A stretch of 64,000 nucleotides of DNA, taken from positions 682,001 through 746,000 of the forward strand of contig NZ_AQUO01000001.1 of assembly GCF_000371965.1 (NCBI RefSeq). Direction: 5' to 3'. The notes beneath the pieces are model-generated. The model saw nothing but the letters and a program-made list of their open reading frames with translations, had not been told where the DNA came from and ran no database searches. The DNA comes from Paracoccus sp. N5. GTDB lineage: Bacteria; Pseudomonadota; Alphaproteobacteria; Rhodobacterales; Rhodobacteraceae. Made by a program: the position numbers and the translations under genes. Below are positions 18,612 through 26,777 of the stretch, piece by piece; position 1 is the first letter of the stretch, and each line of letters starts with the position of its first letter.

Positions 18612-19610
18612 AAAGCCGTCCAAATGGCCGCCGGCTCGCGCGACGATCGCGATCAGCACAACCGCTCCTACCGCACGCAGGTGATCAACGCGTTCCTGGC
18701 CGAGATGGACAGCATCGCCAAGGAAGAAGGCGTCATCGTGATCGGCACCTGCAACCATCCGGAAATGATCGATCCGGCGGTGCTGCGCGCGGGCCGGTTT
18801 GATATGAAGGTCGCCCTGCCCCTGCCCGATGTCGAGGGCCTCTTCGGCGTCTTCCGGCACTGCCTGCCCGACTGGCGCGAGGCCGATCTGCGCGATCTCG
18901 CGGCGCGCGCCGTCGGCTGCTCGGCGGCAGATGTCGACGCGGCCATCCGGCAGACGCGGGCGACGGCACGGGGGCAAAAACGGGCGATGACCCTCGACGA
19001 CCTGCGCCAGGTCTTCGTCCTCGACCACGACCCCGCCATCGACCGCCGCGTCGCCCTGCATGAATGCGGCCACGCCATCGCCTGCGCGGCCCTCCGCCTC
19101 GGCCCGGTGCGCCGCATTTTCCTGGGCCGCGATGGCGACGGCGGCACGGTGTTCGATGCGGATGCCAAACATGGCTTGCTCAGTGATCTGCAGGACCGCC
19201 TGGTGCAGATGCTGGCCGGACGCGCGGCCGAGCGTCTGATCCTGGGCGATGTCTCGGCCGGCGCGGGCGGCAGCGCCGACTCCGATCTAGCCCGGGCGAC
19301 GATGATCGCCACGTCGATCCAGACACGCTACGGGCTTGGCGCCCAGGGCCCGGTCTGGACCGCAGATCCCGATACCTTGATCGCGCTGGACCCCGACGTG
19401 CTGTTTCGTGTCCGCCGCGAGCTGGAGGCTGCCGAGAAGCGCGCCGCGCAGATCCTCAGCACCCATCGTTCCCTGCTCGAGGAGATGGCCGAGACGCTGA
19501 TGGCCTCGCGCGACATGGACCGCACCGAGGCCCAGGACTGGCTCGCCCGGGTGCGCAATGCGGCAGCGGATGAAGACCATGACGCGCGCCCTGCGCAGCA
19601 ACCGCAATAG
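18612..19610 (+). pseudogene. FtsH-like AAA+ metalloprotease lacking its N-terminal ATP-binding part
   Basis: The frame carries the second half of an AAA module, NAFLAEMDSIAKEEGVIVIG then TCNHPEMIDPAVLRAGRFDM with the arginine-finger region, and an M41 peptidase domain with VALHECGHAIACAALRLGPV, where HECGH is the zinc motif. A distal DLARATMIATSIQTRYGLG and C-terminal helices are intact. Walker A, Walker B and any membrane segments are missing. The open frame extends upstream to 18468, but those codons belong to unrelated DNA. A peptidase fragment could be translated from an internal start, although unfolding activity is not possible. Confidence 0.7.
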
Positions 19611-20260
19611 AGACAGACGGGTGGCGCCCGCCTCACGCGATCGCGCGTCACCCTGTCGAATCGCACCCCCGCGAAGAAAGAGACCAAAACAAAAAACAAA
19701 AGAGAGCGGCAGAGCCGCCAATCAAAAATCCAAAACCAAAAACGGCGCTCCCTGCGGCGGGCACCGCCCGCCCATTCCATTCCCACGGGATAAAAAAGAA
19801 GGAACGTAAAGACCAGGAACCAAAAATCAAAAGACCCGAGTAACACATCCGTCGTTTCGGCAAGGCCGCAGCAGGAGCGAGAACGACAGCGGCGCCTGAA
19901 GTGCTGTCCTTTGGCAGGGTGCGCTGCCGGGCATCGCTATCCCGCCAACGCGCCCTAAAATCCGGATAATTCGCGCCCGAGGTTTCGTTGCGCCCGCCGA
20001 TCGCCCCCCGGCAATCAGGATGCAGGCATCGCGTGCCCCCATGAGCCGCAGTCGTCTCTCGCCCACCCCTCTGGCGCGTGAGATTTCCGTATTTTCAGCC
20101 GGTTATCCACATTCATGCAACCCGAGAACCGTGGTTTCAACTTAGAGAACCTCTCCATGCCCTATGATCATCTGAGCAGCAGCGGGGCCGTTCCCGCACA
20201 GGATCATCATCAGCGAACGCCGGCGGGCCATGTCCCACGGCGCAGGGAGCAACTCGGCCC
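19611..20260. other. Non-coding A-rich spacer with hairpins and a DnaA box
   Basis: No convincing gene is present. From 19670 to 19840 the plus strand is packed with A-tracts, unusual for this GC-rich DNA. It contains two strong short hairpins (GCGGC-AGA-GCCGC at 19706-19718 and GGCGGGC-ACC-GCCCGCC at 19756-19772). Each is followed by T-rich sequence when read on the minus strand, so both may be terminators. A perfect DnaA box, TTATCCACA, lies at 20103-20111. Confidence 0.5.
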
Positions 20261-20461
20261 ATGGCACGAGACCGGAGAGATATTGCCGACAGGGAGGATG
20301 CCGCAAAGGCGACGACTGTCCCGTCGGCGCCTCCGGCCGACAAAGCCCTTGCCGGGAATCGGCAAGCCGCGCAGCATCACGACCAGCTGCTTGCCCTCGT
20401 CCGGGCGCTGGCCCGCGATGCTGCCCGCGCCGATCACGCCACTGAGCGCGGCGCCCCCTGA
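20261..20461 (+). CDS. Small hypothetical protein upstream of the recombinase (66 aa)
   Basis: ATG at 20261 has an AGGGAG sequence 12 nt upstream. The product is charged and helical (MARDRRDIADREDAAKATTV, later HHDQLLALVRALARDAARAD). It ends 34 bp before the large serine recombinase and is probably co-transcribed. Short helical genes in this position are frequent beside such recombinases. No domain was recognised. Confidence 0.4.
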   Translation: MARDRRDIADREDAAKATTVPSAPPADKALAGNRQAAQHHDQLLALVRALARDAARADHATERGAP

Positions 20462-20495
20462 CGATTGACCTTCCACTCCGCACGGAGATCCGCCC

Positions 20496-22301
20496 ATGAC
20501 CCTGCGCGCCGTCATCTACGCCCGCTATTCCTCCGACCTGCAAAACGCCGCCTCTATCGAGGACCAGATCCGGCTCTGCCGCGAACGCGCCGCCCGCGAA
20601 GGTTGGCAGATCGTCGGCAGCTACGAGGACGCCGCCACCTCCGGCGCCTCGCTGATGCGTCCCGGCATCCAGCGCCTGCAGCAGGATGCCCGCGAGCGGC
20701 GCTTCGACGTCGTGATCTCCGAAGCCCTCGACCGGCTGTCGCGCAACCAGGCCGATATCGCCAGCCTCTACCAGAACCTGACCTTCGCCGGCGTGGCCAT
20801 CGAGACCCTGGCCGAGGGCCGCATCGACGAGATGCATATCGGGCTGAAAGGCACGATGAACGCGCTGTTCCTGAAGGACCTCGCGGCCAAGACCCGCCGG
20901 GGCCTGCGCGGCCGCGTGGAGGCCGGCAAATCCGGCGGCGGTAACGCCTATGGCTACACCGTCCTGCGCCATATGGGCGAGGACGGCGAGATCAGGCGCG
21001 GCGACCGACAGATCAATGAGGACGAAGCCGCCATCGTGCGGCGGATCTTCACCGCCTATGCCGAAGGGATGTCGCCGAACCGCATCGCCGATCAATTGAA
21101 CCGCGAAGGCATCCCCGGCCCGCGCGGCCGGGCCTGGGACAAATCCACCATCCACGGCAATCCCAAGCGCGGCACCGGCGTGCTCAACAACGAGATCTAT
21201 GTCGGCCGCCTGGTCTGGAACCGGCAGAGCTTCGTGAAGGACCCCGCCACCGGCAAGCGCCAGGCCCGTCCGAACCCGGAATCCGAATGGATCGTCACCG
21301 AGGTCCCGGAACTGCGGATCATCGACCAGTCCCTCTGGGACCGGGTGAAGACCCGCCAGGAGGGTCGCAAGATCGAACAGACCGACAAGGAAGCCTGGGA
21401 ACGCCGCAAGCCGCGCTTCCTGCTCACCGGCCTGGTCAAATGCGGCTGCTGCGGCGGCGGTTTCTCGACCGTGGGCAAGGACCGTTTCGGCCGCTCGAAC
21501 TCGCGCAACAAGGGCAAATCGGTCTGCACGAACCGCACCGGCATCACCCGTCAGGATCTGGAGGACCGGATCCTCACCATCCTCTCCGAGCGGCTGATGG
21601 ACCCGGAACTGGTGAAGGTCTTCGCCGCCGAATACATCGCCGAGCGCAATCGCCTGGCCGCCAGACATGTCGATGACCGGGCGGTCAAGGAGAAGGAGCT
21701 GGCCAAGATCATCAGGGACCAGGACGTGCTGGTGAACGCGCTCCTCTCCGGCCTGCCGCCCGAACGCATCAAGGCCAAGCTGGAACAGCTGGAGACCCGC
21801 CAGAAGCACCTGGAACGGGACCTGGCCACCGCCCCGGCCCCGGCGGCACTGACCCGGATCCACCCCAGGATGGCGGAGAACTGGCAGGAGCGGATCCGGG
21901 CGCTGATCGCCGGGCTGACGGAACCGGAGGCCGAGGGCGAGGCTCGCGAGGCGATCCGGGGCCTGATCGAGAAGATCGTGGCGACGCCGGTGCCGACCAA
22001 GGGCAGGCGGATGCGCCTCGAACTGGTGCTGCACGGCGATCTAGCGGGGATCTTGGCGCTGAGCCTGAATGCGGATCGGCTGTCCGGACAGCAAAAAACC
22101 TCCTGCGAACAGGAGGTTATGGAAAGTGCAGGATTTCTGGTTGCGGGGGCAAGCTATGATCTTTACTTGCGACCGGAGCAAGCAAAGATGGTTGCAGGTA
22201 TACGCATCCACCAATACTCACAATCCACTCCAACCAGCCACCCCACAAAAAGCAAGCGTACGCCACATAGCTGTCATAGCCTGTTTCGTGTCGCAGCGTA
22301 A
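20496..22301 (+). CDS. Large serine recombinase (resolvase/recombinase zinc-ribbon family)
   Basis: This 601-residue site-specific recombinase starts with the resolvase catalytic domain (VIYARYSSDLQNAASIEDQ with the active-site serine near residue 12, and SEALDRLSRNQADIASLYQN). A recombinase domain spans about 160-290 (AYGYTVLRH, MSPNRIADQLNREGIPGPRG). A zinc ribbon has KCGCCGGGFS and a later cysteine, and a coiled-coil helix follows (DRAVKEKELAKIIRDQDVLV). AGGAGATC-type sequence precedes the ATG. The C-terminal ~60 residues, from DRLSGQQKTSCEQEV on, run through a hairpin and look like read-through into flanking DNA. Such proteins integrate or excise genomic islands. Confidence 0.9.
   Translation: MTLRAVIYARYSSDLQNAASIEDQIRLCRERAAREGWQIVGSYEDAATSGASLMRPGIQRLQQDARERRFDVVISEALDRLSRNQADIASLYQNLTFAGVAIETLAEGRIDEMHIGLKGTMNALFLKDLAAKTRRGLRGRVEAGKSGGGNAYGYTVLRHMGEDGEIRRGDRQINEDEAAIVRRIFTAYAEGMSPNRIADQLNREGIPGPRGRAWDKSTIHGNPKRGTGVLNNEIYVGRLVWNRQSFVKDPATGKRQARPNPESEWIVTEVPELRIIDQSLWDRVKTRQEGRKIEQTDKEAWERRKPRFLLTGLVKCGCCGGGFSTVGKDRFGRSNSRNKGKSVCTNRTGITRQDLEDRILTILSERLMDPELVKVFAAEYIAERNRLAARHVDDRAVKEKELAKIIRDQDVLVNALLSGLPPERIKAKLEQLETRQKHLERDLATAPAPAALTRIHPRMAENWQERIRALIAGLTEPEAEGEAREAIRGLIEKIVATPVPTKGRRMRLELVLHGDLAGILALSLNADRLSGQQKTSCEQEVMESAGFLVAGASYDLYLRPEQAKMVAGIRIHQYSQSTPTSHPTKSKRTPHSCHSLFRVAA
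22092..22118 (-). terminator. Minus-strand rho-independent terminator inside the recombinase 3' end
   Basis: On the minus strand AACCTCCTG-TTCG-CAGGAGGTT forms a 9-bp perfect stem with a UUCG-type tetraloop and is followed by TTTTTTG. It is a textbook terminator for leftward transcription, yet it lies within the plus-strand recombinase frame. Confidence 0.75.
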
Positions 22302-22577
22302 TTCTCGCATGCCTTCCCATGAGGCTTCACGAGGCTATATTAGCAAATAGGTTTGGCTCGACAACTGGAGCCTGAAACTTCGTGGTCGCCAGCTATCGGC
22401 ACATGTAGCTGTACCTGAATGTAGACATTTATCGCGGCCTCAGTGGCAATCTTCGTTCACGGGATGGCGGTACCTGTTGTCAACGGCGGTGCAATATCCG
22501 GCCACGCGGCGGAGTAAAATCCGGCCACGCGGCGGTGACCGGCGCCATGGCGCGCGCGCTTACCAGATAGCTGGCGC
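22302..22577. other. Spacer with a tandem 17-bp direct repeat
   Basis: ATCCGGCCACGCGGCGG occurs twice (22496-22512 and 22519-22535) with start-to-start spacing of 23 bp. It sits next to the ISNCY transposase relic, so it probably marks the internally repeated end of that element. Nothing else is recognisable in this stretch. Confidence 0.5.
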
Positions 22578-23410
22578 GTGCCATGGCGCATTGGCTGTTT
22601 CGGACGACAGATGCCGCAGAACGTCCAGACCATGTCACCGATGATGCAGCGCAAGCTTCATGAGCGGCATGGCATCCGAGTCTCGTCGGAGAGCCTGCGG
22701 CAATGGATGATGGCGGCCGGGCTCTGGCAGAGCCGAGCCCAGCGACGCCGGGTGCACCAGCCGCGGCTGCGGCGCGAATCCCTGGCCGAGCTGATCCAGA
22801 TCGACGGCTCAGAACACCGTTGGTTCGAGGATCGCGGCCCGGTCTGCACGCTCCTGGTGTTCATCGACGATGCCACCGGCAAGCTGATGCAGATGCGCTT
22901 CGTTGACTCGGAAAGCACTCAGGCCTATTTCGCGGCGCTGCAGGACTATTTGCAGACGCATGGTCGCCCGGTCGCCTTTTATTCCGACAAGCGCAGTATC
23001 TTCCGGGTGAACCGCACTGAGGCCCGCACCTGCCATGGCATGACGCAGTTCGGCCGCGCGCTTTGCGAGCTGAACATCGAGATCATCTGCGCCAACAGCT
23101 CGCAGGCCAAGGGCCGGGTCGAACGGGCCAATCGCACGCTGCAGGACCGGCTGGTCAAGGAGTTGCGCCTGGCGGGCATCCGCGACATCGCCGCCGCCAA
23201 CGCCTTCCTGCCGGGATTCATCGAGGCCCACAACCTGCGCTTTGCCCAGGCCCCTGCCCGGTCCGACGACCTGCACCGGCCGCTGAACCTGCCGGCATCC
23301 CGCCTGAGCGACATCCTCTGCCTGCGCGACCAGCGCCAAGTGGGCAGCAATCTCGTCGTGCATTACGAGCGTCGGAAGTTCATTCTCGACGACAGCGACC
23401 ACGAGCGCAG
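22578..23410 (+). pseudogene. ISNCY-family transposase, truncated at both ends
   Basis: The rve-type catalytic core is well preserved: LAELIQIDGSEHRWFEDRGP with a first acidic residue, LLVFIDDATGKLMQMRFVDS, PVAFYSDKRSIFRVN, and SSQAKGRVERANRTLQDRLV with the final E. The N-terminal helix-turn-helix region is reduced to HERHGIRVSSESLRQWMMAA. At about 23405, within VHYERRKFILDDSDHER, it is joined to an IS5 fragment. The open frame runs to 23531, but its last 40 codons are the IS5 piece in another frame. It is not functional. Confidence 0.8.
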
Positions 23411-23419
23411 CGCGATCGG

Positions 23420-23531
23420 CTCAAACATTTCCGGTCCATCGCAACGCGATACGACAAGCGAGACGGCAATTTCCTCGCATCCGTACAACTCGCCTCCATC
23501 CGCATATGGTTGCGGAGATATGTGTCGGTGA
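23420..23531 (+). pseudogene. IS5-family transposase C-terminal fragment
   Basis: The frame ending near 23530 reads LKHFRSIATRYDKRDGNFLA, then SVQLASIRIWLR, the standard end of an IS5 DDE transposase. It abuts the ISNCY relic without a spacer and ends just before the porin gene. Confidence 0.7.
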
Positions 23532-23547
23532 ACAAAAGCGGCGTTAT

Positions 23548-24489
23548 TCAGAAGTCGAACCGCACACCCATATCGGCAAGGGTCATGCGCTCGTAATCGC
23601 GCTGAACTGAGGCCGCAAGAAAGATACTTGGACCCAGATCATATCTGAGGGCGACACCATAAGAGCTGTCGGTCACCTTTTCCGCCCAATCGCCGTCATT
23701 ATACGCGACATAGGAACCCAACGTGAATCGGTTAAACTTGTAGTCGCCATACAGGGCGTAAGACGTTCCCAGTTCGGCAAACCCGTTGTCATTGATGTTC
23801 AGGCCGATGCGAAGGTCATCGTTGACCTTGTAACGCGTTCCCACGAAATAAAGATCGTTATCCCTGACCCCAGCCCCGCTCTGCGCCGTTGCAGCAGAAA
23901 ACTCCCAGTCGTTTAGCCGATAGAAAACCGAGGCGGAAACCTCTCGGGTCAGATCCCCTCCCGTGCCGCTGCCGATCTGATCCGGGTCCACCACGGACAG
24001 CTTCACGTCGAAGTTGCGCGTGCCATAATTCAAGGCCACCCCGGTCCGATCAGGAAGGCGGCCATATCCGCGATAGGCCAGAATGAAGAAATCCCCCAAC
24101 GGATCCCCGCCGACGGAAACAGCATGAACCCCCAGCCGCGTCTGTTTCAGCAATAAAGCTCCATCGAAAGCCGGAAGCACATTGCCGATCTCAAGCGACC
24201 AGTTTTCATACTCGACATAGAAATTCGCGGGACTGAAGCCCCAGGAAGGGCTGTTGTGATCGCCCTGAACCCAGGTTTTTGCGCCAAATTTCAAGCCGAT
24301 ATCGGTCTCGACGGATGCATCGATCTCCAGCCGCAATCGACTCTGGAGGAACGTGCCGTTCTCTCCGTCCTGTTTCTTCGCCTCCGAATAGGTCAGACCA
24401 AATCGGCCAAAGCCGGACAAGCTCACATCGGCCAAGGCCGCACAAGGCGCAAGCGCGGCCGTCATTGCAATCATGCTGAAAAACTTCAT
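23548..24489 (-). CDS. Rhodobacter-type outer-membrane porin
   Basis: This 313-residue beta-barrel protein starts at MKFFSMIAMTAALAPCAALA, a signal peptide, followed by DVSLSGFGRFGLTYSE, the usual first strand of alphaproteobacterial porins. Alternating amphipathic strands fill the rest (VSLGYDLT-like GVALRYDLGPSIFLAASVQR) and the chain ends in aromatic F (MGVRFDF), the sorting signal for outer-membrane assembly. ATG 24489 has a purine-rich GGGGGGATA just upstream; an upstream frame to 24534 is less likely. Porins of this size form general diffusion channels. It is transcribed alone from the AT-rich region 24490-24640. Confidence 0.85.
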   Translation of the reverse strand: MKFFSMIAMTAALAPCAALADVSLSGFGRFGLTYSEAKKQDGENGTFLQSRLRLEIDASVETDIGLKFGAKTWVQGDHNSPSWGFSPANFYVEYENWSLEIGNVLPAFDGALLLKQTRLGVHAVSVGGDPLGDFFILAYRGYGRLPDRTGVALNYGTRNFDVKLSVVDPDQIGSGTGGDLTREVSASVFYRLNDWEFSAATAQSGAGVRDNDLYFVGTRYKVNDDLRIGLNINDNGFAELGTSYALYGDYKFNRFTLGSYVAYNDGDWAEKVTDSSYGVALRYDLGPSIFLAASVQRDYERMTLADMGVRFDF

Positions 24490-24681
24490 TATCCCCCCCA
24501 TAAAAAACGGACGCCTCCACGCCCGACCGTACAATCGACGCTATTCTTTTGAAAACCGAACTCGCGACGACCACCTCATAATTGCCTGCGGAAAGTCGTC
24601 ATAGATAATCGTAAAATGCCCAAAGGCCATAACTTGTGTGAACGGCAATCACGTCCGCCTGGAAACAGGAAATCTAAAAAG

Positions 24682-24705
24682 AAAAAAGGGGGGCAGCCCC
24701 CCTTT
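24682..24705 (-). terminator. Rho-independent terminator of the aromatic-catabolism operon
   Basis: On the minus strand AAAGGGGGG-CTG-CCCCCCTTT is followed by more T residues (TTTTTTCTTTTT). It lies 27 bp past the last gene of the operon, whose stop is at 24732. Confidence 0.85.
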
Positions 24706-24731
24706 CCTCATTTCCCATGCAGGGCCGATTT

Positions 24732-25649
24732 TCACGGCGCAATGTCACGGATCAGCGGATGGAACAGTTCCTCGACCGTGATAGGCTTGGTGATCATATG
24801 CTGCTGCGTCGCAAACCGGATCGCCGCTTCAAGCGCCTTGCGGTTCGCCGCGATCCCCACCGGCCATGGATCAATGCTGCCCTCGGGTGTTGCGGCCGCG
24901 CGGCTTTTGACAAGCATCCGCCAGACCTCGCGCACCAGGTCGGGTCTCTGGTCGCAAAGCGCGTTCGGAACGATGACATAATGGTTCGGCGGCACGAAAC
25001 GCTCCCGCTTGTGCCAGTCGAGCGCGGCTTCATGCGGGTTCTCGATCAGCGTCCGCACGCGCGGATCCTTGGGCATGTTCATGCCGAGGATCGCGGCATC
25101 GACCTCGCCGTCGAGCAGCATGTTCACCGGATCCTTTGCCGGATCGCCCCAGATGACCGAGGGCGGGTCGGCATATTCCTCCAGATGCGGCTGATCGAAG
25201 CAAAGCCATTTCACGCTGTCCGGGTCGACGCCATATTCGTTCTGCAGGATACCGCGGACCCACAGACCCGTGGTCTGTGTATAGGACCGCACGCCGACCA
25301 CCTTGCCCGGCAGGTCCGCCGGGGTCATGCCGGGATGCACGTCGGTATTGAAGCCGATACAGTGATGCTGGAAGCGTCCCAGCAGCACGATCGGCAGCAG
25401 GGTAAAAGGCTTGCCGAACTGATGCGCCTGCAAGAAGGTCGCGGTCGCCATCTCGCTGATGTCGTAGCGTCCCTTGCGCAACATGTCCTTGAACCCGGCA
25501 TGGGCATTCTTCAACCCGGCGAATTCGAGGCTGATCAGGTCCGAGGCAACCTTGCCCTCGATCAGCGCGCGCGTCGGCTCATAGAGGGTGATATTGGCCG
25601 ACAGCGTCACCGGACCCTCGGCGGGGAAGATCTTTTCCATACGGGTCAT
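24732..25649 (-). CDS. 4,5-dihydroxyphthalate decarboxylase-like / NMT1-type substrate-binding-fold protein
   Basis: This 305-residue protein has the periplasmic-binding fold used both by NMT1/THI5-type binding proteins and by Pht5-like 4,5-dihydroxyphthalate decarboxylases. Its start (LSANITLYEPTRALIEGKVA) and RKGRYDISEMATATFLQAHQ match the Pht5 group, which has EMS/EMA at this place. There is no signal peptide, which favours a cytoplasmic enzyme. ATG 25649 overlaps the upstream stop (ATGA), so it is coupled to the amidohydrolase. An aromatic-acid decarboxylase role fits its neighbours but remains inferred. Confidence 0.65.
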   Translation of the reverse strand: MTRMEKIFPAEGPVTLSANITLYEPTRALIEGKVASDLISLEFAGLKNAHAGFKDMLRKGRYDISEMATATFLQAHQFGKPFTLLPIVLLGRFQHHCIGFNTDVHPGMTPADLPGKVVGVRSYTQTTGLWVRGILQNEYGVDPDSVKWLCFDQPHLEEYADPPSVIWGDPAKDPVNMLLDGEVDAAILGMNMPKDPRVRTLIENPHEAALDWHKRERFVPPNHYVIVPNALCDQRPDLVREVWRMLVKSRAAATPEGSIDPWPVGIAANRKALEAAIRFATQQHMITKPITVEELFHPLIRDIAP

Positions 25650-26527
25650 GCGTTGGCTGCCTTGTCCAGGGCTGCTTCCAAGAGTTGCGGATAGAGCCGT
25701 TCTGCCGTTCCCGCCCAGATTTGGGCCCGATCCGCCTCTGACAAGGCTGCGAAGCAGCGATGCCCCTGCGCAACCAGTTCCTTCAGCGAGCCGTTGTTGG
25801 CGGGGAAATTGGACCCCCAGGCCAGCCGGTCCGCACCATATTCCGCGACCAGCTTCGCAAAGAAGCTCGCGGGCGTGGCAGGTGCCTTTTCCGCAAGATC
25901 GAACGTCCGCGGCGTGATCTTGAGAAACAGATTTCCGAACTGCGCCAGTTTCCAGAGCGGCGCGGCCTTGGCATAGGGCGCGCCGTCCGTCAGATCCGGC
26001 CGGCCCAGATGGTCGAGGATGATGCTGACTTCGGGGAAGCGCTCGAGGATCTCCTCGACCGCGGGCAGGCCGATGGAGGTGGTCTGGATGGCCACTGTCA
26101 TGTCGATTTCGGCCATATGTTCCCAGACTTTGTAGGTCTCGGGCGCGATCATCCAGCGTCCGTCGGTCTGGACAGTCGAACCGGCGCCGAAAAGCCGCAA
26201 GCCGGCCATGCCGCGGCGCCGCCATTTCTCGATGATGGCGACTGCATCCGGTGCGGCGATATCGACCGAATAGACGCCGACGAAGCGTTCAGGGTCGCGA
26301 CAGACGCTGTCGGCGGCATAGGAATTGTCATAGCCATAGGTGGTCGAGGAATGCACCATCGCCGCTTGCGAGACCCCAGCCGCCTCCATCTCCTCGACAT
26401 ATTGCTCGAAGGTGAAAGGCCGCTCGGCCGACCAATCGGACCGGATCCCGCCCAGCGGGTTATAGGGATAGGCCGTCGTGTCGGGCGAGATGATATGCGG
26501 GTGAATGTCGATGATCTTCTGGGTCAT
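25646..26527 (-). CDS. Amidohydrolase-2 family protein (LigI/PDC-lactonase-like)
   Basis: This 293-residue TIM-barrel hydrolase begins MTQKIIDIHPHIISPDT, where the HxH metal motif is IHPH. Further family signatures are VHSSTTYGYDN, SIILDHLGRPDL and DRLAWGSNFPANNGSLKEL with the C-terminal catalytic aspartate region missing the usual D but preserving WGSN/FP. Relatives include 2-pyrone-4,6-dicarboxylate lactonase and 4-sulfomuconolactone hydrolase. It overlaps the decarboxylase-like gene by 4 bp and is 250 bp downstream of the TPP-enzyme gene, from which it may be separated by its own promoter. Confidence 0.75.
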   Translation of the reverse strand: MTQKIIDIHPHIISPDTTAYPYNPLGGIRSDWSAERPFTFEQYVEEMEAAGVSQAAMVHSSTTYGYDNSYAADSVCRDPERFVGVYSVDIAAPDAVAIIEKWRRRGMAGLRLFGAGSTVQTDGRWMIAPETYKVWEHMAEIDMTVAIQTTSIGLPAVEEILERFPEVSIILDHLGRPDLTDGAPYAKAAPLWKLAQFGNLFLKITPRTFDLAEKAPATPASFFAKLVAEYGADRLAWGSNFPANNGSLKELVAQGHRCFAALSEADRAQIWAGTAERLYPQLLEAALDKAANA

Positions 26528-26777
26528 GTTGGCTTTGTCCTGAAGGATTGCCGGTAAGGTGGGGCGGAGACATCTCCGCCGGTTTCCGCGGCCGACGCGG
26601 CGCCTCCTCCTCTGGCGCGGCGCAAGGCTTCTCCCCTTGGTCGGGTCAGGCCCGTCCAGGTTGTTCCGTCTGCGATTGACTTCATGTCTTTCAGGTTAGG
26701 CCTGCCCGGCATCTCCGAGAATAAGGGCAAGCTCAATTCCAATGGTCGCAGGTTGACTTCCAATATGGTCCCTGGAT
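26528..26777. other. 250-bp spacer inside the catabolic cluster
   Basis: No gene is seen. The AT-richer stretch 26670-26760 could hold a minus-strand promoter for the amidohydrolase, but no clear -35/-10 pair was identified. Confidence 0.35.

Noticed and set aside
20142..22034. Long minus-strand open frame opposite the serine recombinase
   Set aside because: Antisense shadow; no motifs, while the plus strand encodes a complete recombinase.
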